Assembly (NCBI GenBank): GCA_964016985.1
Contig: OZ024821.1
Location: forward strand, 10,064,550 to 10,128,549
Direction: 5' to 3'
From: Anodontia alba
Lineage: Eukaryota > Mollusca > Bivalvia > Lucinida > Lucinidae
Length of the DNA stretch: 64,000 bases
Program-made: the position numbers and the translations under genes
The notes under the pieces: generated by a model
Database searches by the model: none
Seen by the model: only the letters and a program-made list of their open reading frames with translations
Told to the model about the DNA's origin: nothing
In this document: piece by piece, positions 1-9,780 of the stretch
How positions within the stretch are numbered: the first letter of the stretch is position 1
Layout of the letters: the number at the start of each line of letters is the position of its first letter

Positions 1-715
1 CCTTTGTAAATTTGGGCATTTTTACATTGTCGGCAAAATATTTAAAAAAAAAATAAATAAATAAATAAACGGTTAGAGCTACAGCCTTGTTGTTTGGTGA
101 TTAGATTGTTACTGATGACCGAATTAACTTTTGAATACATTTTGAAAAAAGAACTTAATGAGTTATGGCCCTTTGTAAATATAGTCATGGCCCTTTGTTA
201 ATTTGGGCAGTTTTATCTTGTGAGTAAAATATCTCAAAAACCTTGGAGCTAGGGCCTTGGTATTTGGTGATTCGATTGATAGTGATGAGTAGATGACCTG
301 ATTAACTTTTGAATAAATTCTGAAATATACTTCATGAGTTAAGGCGCTTTGTAAATTTGGGTATTTTTACCTTGTCGGCAAAATATCTCAAAAATCATTA
401 AAGCTAGAACCTTGATTTGTAGTGATTTAATTGCTAGTGATGAGTAGAGGACCTGATTAACTTTTGAATAAATTCTGAAAAACAGTTCATGAGTTATGGT
501 CCTTTGTAAATTTAGGCAGTTTTGCCTAGCCAGCAATATATCTCAAAAATCAATGCATCTAGAGCCTTGATATTTGGTGATAAGATTGGTAGTTATGAGT
601 AGATGCCCTGAGTAACTTTTGATTAAATTCTGAAAAATACTTCATGGTAACTTTGGGCATTTTTACCTTGTCAGCAAAATATCTTAAAAAGCATTAGAGC
701 TAGAGCCTTCTTTTT
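1..715. repeat. Degenerate tandem array, about 155-bp units, cut by window start
   Basis: Units recur with a phrase like CCTTTGTAAATTTGGGCA at about 1, 190, 345, 498 and 643, followed each time by TTTTACCTTGT, AAAATATCTCAAAAA, a TTTGGTGATT segment and GATTAACTTTTGAATAAATT. Spacing is about 145-170 bp. The copies have diverged by substitutions and small gaps. No coding potential is seen. The array resembles the core repeats of pearl-type bivalve elements in period; that link is inference. Confidence 0.75.
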
Positions 716-1140
716 TATGCCCCCAATTTTGAAAAAGTTGGTGGGGCATATTGGTTTGTCTTTCTTTGTCCGTTGGTTCGTCCGTCCGTTCGTCACGCTT
801 TCTTATGCCTGCAATATCGTAAAAACCATGTATGTTAGGGTTTTGAAATTTCATATATAGGTTCCTAATGACAAATAACTGACCCATATTTATCTCTTGT
901 TTCTTGAGATATGGCCCTTTGAACAATTCGGCATTTTAATATTGTAAACAAGATATCTCGAAAACTGTTACAGCCATTGCCTTGAAACTTGACAGGCTGA
1001 TAGGGAATGATGAGTAGATGGCCTCATTAACTTTAGAAAAACTTCTGAAAATTTTTCTTCAGTTATGGCCCTTTAAAAATTTCAGCATTAAGGGAAAAGC
1101 ATAAGGTTGGGGCATAGTGTTTTACAAACTCAGTTTCTAG
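716..1140 (+). mobile_element. Pearl-like non-autonomous element with TATGCCCC / GGGGCATA ends
   Basis: The block opens with TTATGCCCCCAATTTTG, contains a (TCCG)-rich stretch near 765-795 and then two diverged copies of the roughly 155-bp unit found in the array to its left. It closes with AAGGTTGGGGCATAGTG near 1105-1120, an inverted match to its start. In bivalves, pearl elements (proposed non-autonomous Helitron relatives) combine an ACGG-type microsatellite with tandem units near 160 bp, and the layout here fits. Exact ends are not certain. Confidence 0.5.
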
Positions 1141-2012
1141 TTTAAATGACCACTTGACTCTTAATCATTAGGTCTCTCGCCGCCGTTGTTCGCGTCTCGC
1201 TCGGGCCACATGTAAGACGCCAAGTTCTGCAACGAAACTCCAGGTGGTTTTTCTGCGGGTACTCCGGTTTTCGCCCACCTTTGATGAACGATAGGCTCGA
1301 AATAAGTGAAATAACCTTGAAAGGACCGTAAAACTAAACAAAAAAATGACCACTTATATATAGATAACATTTTATAAAGTTTCTAAAGATCTTCAGAAAC
1401 ATAATGTCATGTCCAAATATATATTTGAAAGAAGACGACATATAAGTATATCTTAGCATCTTTTATTAAACTACAAAATGTCTTTCTTAATTCGAAATGC
1501 AATTAATACCATGTTAAATTGTAGTTTTCATACATACTTATAATAAATACACAGATCGAGAATTGCTTACATCAAATATACAAAAACAAGTTAATAAGTG
1601 AAGATAGGTTTCTTCATTTCCAGACAAATTAATTATTTTCTCAATATACAATTTCCTGAGATGATGAATTATAAGTCCTGATCTAATGAGCTGTATACAC
1701 TTCCGTACGTAGTCCCTACTTCTTAATTAAAAAGGAATATTTGGCTAATCGAGGATTTCTCTCTCTCTTTCTCTGTCTGTGTCTCTGTGTCCCTCTTTCT
1801 TTCTTTCTCTCTCTGTTTTTTTTTATTCTGTAACGTGGGGGTCATGCCTTCTGACATGTGCGCCTGGTGAGGATTCCGATCGGCCTGCCTATCCGCCCGG
1901 TCTTAACAACATGGGGAGGCTTGGCGTCCTTGGCTGTCTAAAGTCGTAAGTATAACATATGTACTATGTGATTGTATACCATGTTTAACGGTCTATGATT
2001 GGTGAATAAATA

Positions 2013-3293
2013 CGAGGGTGGGTCAATAAGTAACCAGCCTAACTTATTTCTGGTTGAGATCCACCTCTTCTTTTTCGATGTAATTGCCCTCTAGTGTGAT
2101 GCACTTAGACCAACGGTGTTCAAGTGCCATCAGCCCAGAACTGAAAAAGTCAGTTCTTTACATTGACCCACTCCTCAACTGCCGTCACGACTTCTTCATC
2201 AGACCGAAAATGAAGTCCACGGATATTCTTTTTCAAGTTTAGGAATAGGAAGAAGTCGCTAGGAGCTAGGTCAGGCGAATAGGCACGATGTGGTATTAAT
2301 TCATACCCGTTTCGCTCTACAGCATCCATTGCAACTTTGCAAGTGTGGACTCTCGCGTTGTCCTGTTGCAGTAAAACACCTTTAGAGAGTTTACCTCGGC
2401 GTTTTTCACGGATGGCGGTTCTCAGCTGGTCTAACAAGTTTGCACAGTACACTCCATTTATTGTACATCTCTTGGGTAAAATGTCCAACATAATAACGCC
2501 CTCTTTGCGTCCCAAAATACTATGGCCATCATCTTGCCAGCAGATGGTTGCGTCTTGAACTTCTTTGACCTCGGGGACCCAGGCCCTACCCACTGACGAC
2601 TCTTAGCTTTATTCTCTAGCTCATAATAATGAACCCAAGTCTCATCTACAGTCACCAGGGGCAAAAGAAAATCATCTTTTGACCTAAAACGCTTCAACAA
2701 GGCGCTGCATACTGATGCTCTGGTTGCCATTTGCTCATCGCTAAGGGATTTGGGGACCCAACGGGCTGTTAGTTTACGCATACCTAAACGATCATATAAG
2801 ATTGCTGAAACGCTACCATGTGAAATGCCTAATGCCTGCGCTATTTCTTCCACCTGAATTTGCCTATCATAGAGTACCAGATCCCGAACTTTCTTACACA
2901 TTTCTTCTTCGGTGGCATCCAGTGGGCGTCCAGACCTTGCTTCATCTTCTAAAGACGTTCTACTGCGTTTGAATTCCCTTAACCGGAATTTAACCTGAGC
3001 ATAAGATGATGCAGAAGACCCATAAACATAGGCTAACTCGCCGTGTATTTCCTTGCCTGTTTTACCTTTTAAATACAAGTACCGAGTTACAGCACGGTAC
3101 TCAACTTTAGATGAAAAGCATGCCTTTGCATCAGTAGCCATGTTTGACATTCAATATCTTATTAAAGAATGACTCGATACGTGTGCAATTTTGTACCCAT
3201 GTATAAAACATATATCGAACCAAAGCCTGAAAATCGTGACCGTCTCGGTCCATCAGAAATGGGATAGACTGGTTATTTATTGACACGCCCTCG
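2013..3293 (-). mobile_element. Mariner-type DNA transposon, copy 1
   Basis: A 1281-bp element with terminal inverted repeats: it starts CGAGGGTGGGTCAATAAGTA and ends with the imperfect complement ...TATTGACACGCCCTCG. A TA precedes the left end at 2011-2012; the right flank reads CA, so one copy of the expected TA duplication has probably mutated. The interior is a broken transposase gene on the minus strand. Copy 2 lies at 31245-32523 in the opposite orientation. Confidence 0.93.
2030..3150 (-). pseudogene. Broken mariner transposase (DD34D), two frameshifts
   Basis: The frame opens at an ATG whose complement ends at 3150 (start MSNMATDAK) and runs to 2458, then continues in another frame over 2593-2150. 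The N-terminal half carries the helix-turn-helix DNA-binding region with a YLYLKGKTGKEIHGEL stretch and a SRTSLEDEARSGRP linker. The catalytic domain has VTVDETWVHYYE (first Asp), QQDNARVHT (second Asp) and YSPDLAPSD (third Asp). I count 34 residues between the second and third Asp, the mariner DD34D signature. One frameshift lies near 2500-2520 before GVIMLDILPK. A second, a 2-bp loss relative to copy 2, falls just after EEWV near 2150-2170. The tail to the TAA near 2030 is recognisable only after correction. Mariner transposases cut and paste at TA sites; this copy cannot make a full protein. Confidence 0.93.
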
Positions 3294-3297
3294 CACC

Positions 3298-3350
3298 TTA
3301 TCTTATCCTGTCTTATCTTATTTTATCTTATCTTAATTTATCTTATCTGT
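3298..3350. repeat. (TTATC)n-like microsatellite
   Basis: An imperfect pentanucleotide run of TTATC and close variants abuts the right end of mariner copy 1. Confidence 0.8.
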
Positions 3351-3566
3351 ATAAATCGAGAAGTAAAATTACCAGTCAAGATAATGCGTACTTGTCAAGG
3401 GGAAGAGATACGCTTCCATGGGAGACATCTGTGTCACAATTGTTTTTGCTCCCTTCTGACCGGGAGCTACTCAAAAAGTAACTGTTTCCTTAAAGAATAG
3501 ACTACTTTCCAGAAGGGGATTAGTGTGCAGCAAACTGATCAGAAAGTCACATAAGTTGCCTCCCTT

Positions 3567-4022
3567 CATTACGAGAACACATCTATTCAAATATATAGAA
3601 AATTTCGCCTCCAAAACCTAAACATTTTCAGATTAAAAACTTTGATATTTTTCATATTTCTGCTCAAAATATAGATTGATGGTACTCGTTAGAACCGCCT
3701 CGGCGAGGCGGTTCTAACGAGTACCCACAATCTATGTTTTTAAACAGAAATAAGAAAAATAATGTATACCCCTGTAAAACACAGTTTTACTACAGTAGAA
3801 CCTCGATAATTCAAACTCCAATAATTCAAAATTCTCAATAATTCAAAATCATTTTGAAGTCCCAACTATAATATATGTGTGCATTTTAACCCTCAATTAT
3901 TCAAAGTCTCAATAATTCAAACAAAATTGTTAGGTCCCTTGGACTCTGAATTATCGAGGTTCCACTGTATATAAAAGTGAGGTTTAAGGGGGTCAAAATT
4001 ATATAGGTAGGTTTTCGTGTTG
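3567..4022 (+). mobile_element. Family A element A1, interrupted by a pogo-like element
   Basis: The left end is CATTACGAGAACAC and the right end GTTTTCGTGTTG. The interior follows the family layout: CCTATTCAAATATAT, a CACCTCCAAAA segment, TTTCTGCTCAAAA, a long central hairpin with CGCCTCGGCGAGGCG at its tip, and a right part with TTTTACTATATAAAAG and TTTAAGGGGGTCAAAATTAT. The right part is split at 3793-3967 by a separate element. No transposase is encoded. Confidence 0.92.
3793..3967 (+). mobile_element. Pogo/Tigger-like MITE, 175 bp, nested in A1
   Basis: The ends are CAGTAGAACCTCGATAATTC and its inverted match ending GAGGTTCCACTG, typical of pogo-type elements. TA flanks both sides (3791-3792, 3968-3969). 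Removing the element and one TA restores the TTTTACTATATAAAAG string seen in other family A copies, so the insertion site is exact. The interior repeats AATAATTCAAA motifs. No protein is encoded. Confidence 0.93.
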
Positions 4023-4110
4023 GAGAGAAATGCAAAACTATGTATTTTCACGAAGTACGTTTACTTGAAATATATAAAGCTAATGGTAGATATAAGCCAA
4101 AAACATATAA

Positions 4111-4214
4111 CTCAGAATTCACTTAACATTAAGACAACATAGCATCAACATCGATGCAATGTACGTTGAATCGGCGTAGATGCGACGTTGCATAAATGTC
4201 ATGTGCCCGCTGGG
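4111..4214. mobile_element. Family B MITE B1 (degenerate left end)
   Basis: A palindromic core built from CAACATCGATGCAA and its near complement, with the right end GCCCGCTGGG. The left end is degraded to CTCAGAATTCAC. It belongs with the copies at 8005, 11678, 26812 and 33744. Confidence 0.8.
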
Positions 4215-4355
4215 GATTCATAATACTTTTGCTTACTAGCAAAAGTATACGTACAAATTTCGAGACAATACAGGCCAGCAATTTACGTCGGAAATCACTG
4301 ACCTTACGCCACCCTTAAGTTTGTTTTCCCCGAAACTGCTAGCATATGTATTACA

Positions 4356-4604
4356 TATCGAGGGTTTAGCGCAAGACTGTAGTAACTCAAACATATTTTT
4401 GAAACCCTTGTTTAGGGGCAACTTTGACCCCTTTGTAAACAATGGAAATTTAGGTGCCATTGCTCATACGAGCAATGGCACCTAAATTTGCATTGTTTAC
4501 AGAAAAAAATGTTGTAATCTTCATAACGCCTTCATGGTGAGGAGATAAAGTACTGGGTAAAACAACCATCTGACTTGCAACAGTCTTGCGATCAACCCTC
4601 AATA
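4356..4604. mobile_element. Family I inverted-repeat element I1
   Basis: The ends are TATCGAGGGTTTAGCGCAAG and the near-complement CTTGCGATCAACCCTCAATA. The centre is a hairpin with TTAGGTGCCATTGCTC on one arm and its exact complement on the other. A second copy is at 57307-57540. No coding. Confidence 0.88.
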
Positions 4605-4770
4605 TGCTGATATAGACTTTCGCTTTCCGCACAATCCATAAAAACACATGTATCGTGCGAGGTGACATATTTTTTATCTATGGTAATGAGGCGTGGTCTG
4701 TATACATACGGAATGGCTGCTTGGCTGAAAATTATAATACTGACAGACCACACGTGATTATGCCACTTCA

Positions 4771-4786
4771 TATAACATATAAATTC
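4771..4786 (+). promoter_or_regulatory. TATA-like box upstream of paralogue 1
   Basis: CATATAACATATAAATTCC lies about 60 bp before the ATG at 4843. A CACGTG motif sits about 20 bp further upstream. The paralogue at 38783-39283 also has a TATATAAATACC box upstream of its start. Confidence 0.4.
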
Positions 4787-4842
4787 CAATACATCTAATG
4801 TTTATCTCAATCGCTGTGTGTACGTCATTTGTATTAGACAAG

Positions 4843-5331
4843 ATGAAGTATATTATTAATGCACTCGAGAGACTGAGGAGTTCAGAAAAGGATGAGGATA
4901 ATGATGATGATGAATTAGTTTTTACGACTGAAGACATTTGGAATGATATGGTTCGCTGCATTAAATGTAAGTTTTCGCTTGGACAGAGCAAGTCTTCGTT
5001 ATTAAACCAGAAAAAGGACGATCTTCGAAGAGAGTATTCCAAAACGTGCATGGAGGATTCGAAATCGTCAAACGGCAAGAAGAGGCACACGTCGTTAAAC
5101 GTAGAATATATTACTGTGTGTGAGACAAAGAAACGGTGGCGATCGGAGGACTCGCTATTTGACTTTGCTAAAGCTAAAATCTTTTCACGTGCTAGGGGAT
5201 CAGAGGGGTCAGTACCTGGAGTTGTTGCCCGTAAGATTGAAGCCCGTAGGAAGGAAATTGAACATTTGACAAGACCTCAGATAGTAGAAATGATGCGAGA
5301 TAAATACAATTTGAATACAAAAACTGGCTGA
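4843..5331 (+). CDS. Unrecognised 162-aa protein, paralogue 1 of a two-member family
   Basis: I do not recognise this protein. It starts MKYIINALERLRSSEKD and ends YNLNTKTG. An in-frame ATG at 4798 exists, but the ATG at 4843 is preferred because the paralogue at 38783-39283 begins with the same MKYI. Residues 14-30 are acidic (SEKDEDNDDDE). A middle part has KKRHTSLNV near residue 80. The C-terminal third is basic and probably helical (SRARGSEGSVPGVVARKIEA, then RRKEIEHLT). In my hand alignment 37 of the last 65 residues match the paralogue, so the frame has been kept in both copies. No signal peptide, membrane segment or zinc-binding cluster is visible. It is intronless. It could be a lineage-specific host gene or a small ORF from an unrecognised element. 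The nuclear-protein-like charge pattern is suggestive only. Confidence 0.6.
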   Translation: MKYIINALERLRSSEKDEDNDDDELVFTTEDIWNDMVRCIKCKFSLGQSKSSLLNQKKDDLRREYSKTCMEDSKSSNGKKRHTSLNVEYITVCETKKRWRSEDSLFDFAKAKIFSRARGSEGSVPGVVARKIEARRKEIEHLTRPQIVEMMRDKYNLNTKTG

Positions 5332-5764
5332 CTCGGTAATGAAATCAACTTTTATTTGCTTAAAAGAAAAATGCGTTTACTTGACATTTCTGGAAGCGCA
5401 AAAGGTATAATCAAATGATGGTCAGATCACTATTCCAGAGTAGACCAGAAAGGAGGCGCCGATTCGAATTCTGCTTCGAGCAGATATAAAACAAAATGCG
5501 AATCATGAAGATGGATTGTAACGATCATCGGTGAAACGAATTAGGTAAAAGCAAGTATTGTCGCCTGACAGCAAACCACGACGAAAAGCTTCAACAGTGA
5601 TTGTTCGGAATGCCGGCATTAGCAGTGATCTAGGCCAGGACGACCACAATGCTCCTATTATTTCGTCCGCCAGAGCTATAGTGGCAGCTATTAGACGAAA
5701 ATATCAAAATGAAGGACCGGGGCGAGAAAAAGACAGTTTTATTTCACCTTTCCAATTACTAATA

Positions 5765-6109
5765 CAGTGAACCCTCATTACAACGACAGCATTTTTTCCC
5801 CAAAAATGTTGCCATTAAAATGAATTTGCTGTTGTAACGAACCCTTAATGGACAGAATGATATGTAAGAAAGACCTTGTTTTATTCTTATTACCCAAAAG
5901 AACATATGTTTTGGACATTTGTTAGAATCGCCTCAGTGAGGCGATTCTAACAAATACCCAAAACAAATGTTACTTGAAGTTTTAATGCAAAATTCTTGCA
6001 TTAATTTCTCATTAACTGTCACCGCTTAAGCGAAGGTTCCGTGACATTCAAATTGTCATTATAACGAAATTTTTGTTGTATCAAGTGTCGGTATAAAGAG
6101 GGTTGTCTG
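5765..6109. mobile_element. Pogo-like element, 345 bp, with central hairpin
   Basis: It starts CAGTGAACCCTCATTACAAC and ends with the imperfect complement GAGGGTTGTCTG, with TA on both sides. A hairpin at about 5918-5985 (GTTAGAATCGCCTCA and complement) is close to that of family A although the ends differ. Related partial copies are at 50805 and 47700. No coding. Confidence 0.88.
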
Positions 6110-6195
6110 TACAGTAGTGTTATAACATTAGTATCATCTGATCTGGGTCAACATTGCCACTTATCCTGCAGGTTTAGACAAAAAAAAAAACAGTT

Positions 6196-6427
6196 TTTCA
6201 AAACCAGAGCTCGTTAGTGGTCAAATGTTAATTGTTCTAGTAAAAATACAACATTTAATTTACAGGTTTTTTTTTTTTTCTGAAAAAAAAAATGAGACTA
6301 GCTTTTGCGTTTGCAAAAGCTACTCACAGTTTTTCAGCAAAAATATTAGCGTATATGCCATATTTAATGGTCAAAATTTTAACGATATGTTAACTAACCA
6401 CGTCGTTAGTTTTGAACAACTGGGCCC
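6196..6427. mobile_element. Family G element G1
   Basis: The right end is TTGAACAACTGGGCCC; the left end is degraded, beginning at about AGCTCGTTAGTGGTCAAA. The central palindrome is built on TAGCTTTTGC/GCAAAAGCTA. Other copies: 11935, 25366, 28468 and 55278. Confidence 0.82.
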
Positions 6428-6539
6428 AGGTAGTAAAATGGAGTTGTTCAATTGTTGAACCAGTTTGGCAAGGAGTTAAGCTGTGCAATTATTTAATGCA
6501 AATATGATTTGTAGGAAGAAACATTTAATACCCAGATCA

Positions 6540-6720
6540 TACGCCACAAAACACGGCATCTTATCAGGATCTACACTGTTTGTCACTCATCCAGCAGTTT
6601 TTAAACACACAAGAAAGTAGTAAAATCGACTTGTTCCAGTTTTATGGCACATATGGTAAGAAGGTAAGGTGTCAAAATATTTATGGTAAAAATGATAGCT
6701 GCATTTAGGTGTATAACCTT
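6540..6720. repeat. Family D repeat, partial
   Basis: It contains GGATCTACACTGTTTG, then CACTCATCCAGCAG and a right part with GGTAAGGTGTCAAAATAT. This is the right half of the family D layout seen whole at 39505-39690. Confidence 0.6.
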
Positions 6721-7326
6721 AATGTATATATAGTCTTATATTTCTCATTAATCATTTAAAACGCACCAAGCACAACTGCAGCAGACGATTCTCATAAAAT
6801 GTAAGGCATCATTATTCTGAAAAAGAGTAGAATGTCGTCTGCTGCAAGTTTTGCTTTGCTCTAAGGATTAACTGAATGGCAAGATGTAAAACTATGCGGT
6901 AATATAATGTATTACATGACTATTTATTGTTTAAATTGAAAAATATGAACCGTGGTACAGCTTTTCCTTCAAAGTTACAAGTGCGCCCAGCGCAGCTTTT
7001 TAAGATTCTGATCAGACTGCGCACCCACTTTTTCTGATCAGAGTCTACGCTGTCCAACTGTAGACGCTTTGGATCGATCTTTGGCCGCCACACAGTGCCC
7101 TGCGAGGACTGATCAAATCTAATTGTAAATGTTGTACGCCGGCTCATACTTTATCCTCCATTATGCATATTATATCTGAAAACGGCTCATTGTTAGGTGA
7201 AAAGGAGTCCTCCTGTCTATATGAGGAAACTTTTATTAGACAGTACGCATGTTTTATTAGACAGTACGCATGCGCATTCTTATCTAAGACTGAGCAGCTT
7301 CGTATAGTCTCGAAATTGTCGACTCT

Positions 7327-7607
7327 CATTACGAAAACACGCCTATTCAAATATATTGAAAATTTCACCTCCAAAAACTGAAATTTTTTAGATAAAAAAA
7401 ACTCTGATAATTTTCATATTTCTGCTCAAAAACATAGATTGTGGGTATTCGTTAGAACCGCCTCGGCGAGGCGGTTCTAACGAGTACCCACAATCTATGG
7501 TTTGAGCAGAAATAAGAAAAATAATGTATACCCCTGTAAACCCCATCTTTACTATATTAAAGTGGGGTTTAAGGGGGTCAAAATTATATAGGCATGTTTT
7601 CGTGATG
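7327..7607 (+). mobile_element. Family A element A2 (nearly complete)
   Basis: It starts CATTACGAAAACACGCCTAT and ends ATAGGCATGTTTTCGTGATG, 281 bp. The central hairpin from about 7437 to 7515 has arms carrying GTACTCGTTAGAA / TTCTAACGAGTACCCAC. The flanks (CTCT on the left, TTGT on the right) show no duplication. Confidence 0.95.
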
Positions 7608-8004
7608 TTGTGGCATTACCCGACACATCTACAGAGTGTACATTTGTTAATACTTGGTGAACACTATCCAAATATAGATTGACCAAATTGACATATGGAT
7701 TTGAACTTTCAATTAGTACTCATTTGGATATGTTTGCTGAATACCATCTTTTCTAGAGCTATTTTGTATTTACCAAACCTGTAACTACCGAACAGCAAAG
7801 GCCGATTTTCAGATTTGTGAATCTGTGTTCTTGTTGGAATGACGGGCAGAAAGTCCTGCATCCCGCATGAAACAACTTTTTCTCCCCTTTACAGAAAATA
7901 CCTGTTTATGCAGGAAAATGTTATAAGATATCAAATGATTAAGTTAATAGGTTTGCTTCGGTCAGTATATACACATATTAAACAATGTCGAGGGCATATT
8001 TGTA

Positions 8005-8112
8005 CCCAGCAGGCATATGACATTAATACAACATCGCCTCAACGTCGATGCAACGTCATGACGTTGCATCGACGTTGAGCCGACGTTGTATAAACGTCAT
8101 GTACCCGCTGGG
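8005..8112. mobile_element. Family B MITE B2 with TA duplication
   Basis: The 108-bp element starts CCCAGCAGGCATATGACATT and ends with GTACCCGCTGGG. The interior is a long palindrome with CAACGTCGATGCAACGTC and its complement. TA flanks both sides (8003-8004 and 8113-8114). Confidence 0.92.
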
Positions 8113-8125
8113 TATCCTGATAAAA

Positions 8126-8256
8126 AATATAATCTTGTCTGGTGATCTGTGACTTCTCATTTCAAGTTTCTGTGTAACGTAATACAGCTGGGACCAAGTA
8201 GTCTCAGGTCACCGGACTAGATTATAAGGTAATATTTTGATCTATACATATAACCG
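8126..8256. mobile_element. Family E inverted-repeat element E1
   Basis: The left arm has TCTTGTCTGGTGATCTGTGA and the right arm TCTCAGGTCACCGGAC. Two better preserved copies are at 38349-38500 and 50640-50775 with CCTTGTCCGGTGACC arms. Confidence 0.75.
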
Positions 8257-8334
8257 TCTGAATTTTTTATTGTCTACAGGTACTGAAACAGAAGTCTAAT
8301 AAAAAAATCAAATATAGTCCTGTGTTTCTTTTGT

Positions 8335-8610
8335 TTTCGGGTATTGTTGGCAACATTGTTGGGCTGCGTCATGCGCAAATATTCCTTCGAGCATGTGCGG
8401 ACAGCGAAGCCCAAGATCAGCATGTGCATCCGCGCAGTCTGATCAGGGCCTTTACTGTCTGCTAACAGAAGCATTGGATACATGAACTACATAATATATG
8501 AATGGAGAATAAAGGCCCGCATGCGCAGGACGATTTGAATCTGTGCGTTTTGCGCATGCTCGAAGACATCTCATCGCTTGACGAGACCTATGTAATACCT
8601 CCTTGAGTAC
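8335..8610. repeat. Family M repeat (GCGCAGTCTGATCAG type)
   Basis: It holds CCTTCGAGCATGTGCGGACA, then GCGCAGTCTGATCAGGGCC, and the inverted TGCGCATGCTCGAAG towards the right. Similar blocks lie at 10116-10500 and 35150-35430. No coding. Confidence 0.65.
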
Positions 8611-8869
8611 ATTATTCAGCTGAGCACCCTGTCCATTATTCGGCAGACCACACCATTTTCATTATTTAGCAAAAATACACGATGTGCTACTAAAATACTG
8701 AAGAAGGCCGATAGCGCTCAGTTTCCTCGATGCCCAACACTGTTACCACATTTCTGCCGAATGGACTTTTCTACATCAACTCTTTGGACCGGTCCTTTTT
8801 CAAAGAAGAAATACCTGGTTATTTTTATAACTACAATGTTTCATAGAAATTTTCGTGTTTAATGCAAAA

Positions 8870-8985
8870 AGTCTAGATCTTGATCAGATGCCCCGTTCTG
8901 CGACGTCAGATTTGGGTCTACACTGTTTGCCAATGTCCCTCTTATGGGACGCTGGGCAGAAATGGGTTAAAGGCTCCATATTCCT
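8870..8985. repeat. Family D repeat, partial
   Basis: It contains TGATCAGATGCCCCGTTCTG, GGGTCTACACTGTTTGCC and a GGGACGCTGGGCAGAAATGG tail. A similar tail follows the family D hairpin at 35885-35990. Confidence 0.65.
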
Positions 8986-9547
8986 CAAAAATAGACATTT
9001 TTATCCAAGAAAGATTTAATAAGTTGATATATAGTATTAACTCTTTCACCGCCACAGTCGATAATAATAGGCTTTTGCAAACAGCATAGATCCAGATGAG
9101 ATAGCTCATGAGCCGTCTCATCAGGATCTACGTTGTTTGACATTCAGTCTTCCAACTTTATATATAAACTTCTTTCCAAATGAAAGTTCAAAAAAAAAAA
9201 AAAAAAAAAAGGCAGACGACAAATGTCGTCTGAAATTTGGCGCCAAAAGAGTTAATACGATCATAAAATGTAACATCTCACAGTCTGTAAAATTTCAGTT
9301 AGTCTCTCGTTTTTGAATTGGATCATAAACGAAATGATTTTTTTATCGCAACTCTGAATTAATGTTGGCAACATTAATTTAGAGATACGATAAAAATCCA
9401 TTTCATTTCAAAAACGAGAGACAAACTGAAATTTTACAGGCTGTCAGGTGCCACATTTTACGATTGTATTAATACCATATATATCAATTAACTAAAACTT
9501 TGTTGGACAATTAAATGTCTATTTTTGAGGAATGTGGAGCCTTTAAT
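8966..9547. repeat. Nested inverted repeats, two levels
   Basis: The outer arms at about 8966-9037 and 9470-9547 share AAAGGCTCCATATTCCTCA and its complement. Inside, a second palindrome at about 9256-9475 has arms with CATAAAATGTAACATC, CTCTCGTTTTTGAA and complements. A family D-like hairpin (about 9075-9140) and an A-run at about 9189-9209 sit in the outer spacer. No coding. Confidence 0.8.
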
Positions 9548-9780
9548 GATTATATATTATCTGAATATAAACAATACTACAAATAATTTCAAAATCCTTC
9601 GTGGATTCAGTGCTATCGAAACGATTTTTGTTAGATAACATGTATACAACTGTTGACTGCCATTCGGTCGATATCAGGACGTATCAACCAGAAAAACAAC
9701 TCTGTCAAAACGGATAACCTTCATTACCTAATGCCAGAGCTATTCATTTTATGCAATATTTTACAAGTAAAACTGATATA

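Noticed and set aside
1161..1370. Two overlapping minus-strand frames near 1200-1350
   Set aside because: Different frames of the same CG-rich stretch, no motif, no relative.
3640..3740. Repeated CGCCTCGGCGAGGCG hairpins scattered over the window might suggest a CRISPR-like or regulatory repeat array
   Set aside because: They lie at the centre of complete inverted-repeat elements with terminal repeats, are kilobases apart, and there are no spacers or cas-like genes.
4798..4842. Upstream ATG giving paralogue 1 an extra 15 residues (MFISIAVCTSFVLDK), which could be a signal peptide
   Set aside because: Paralogue 2 starts at the MKYI methionine and has no hydrophobic extension; the upstream ATG is therefore not favoured.
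5549..5770. 70-codon basic frame downstream of paralogue 1
   Set aside because: It has no ATG, the frame opens only after a stop at about 5546, no splice acceptor is convincing, and paralogue 2 has no counterpart.
8335..8610. Possible tRNA-like or tRNA-derived sequence in GCGCAGTCTGATCAG repeats
   Set aside because: I could not fold a cloverleaf or find A and B box pairs with proper spacing.
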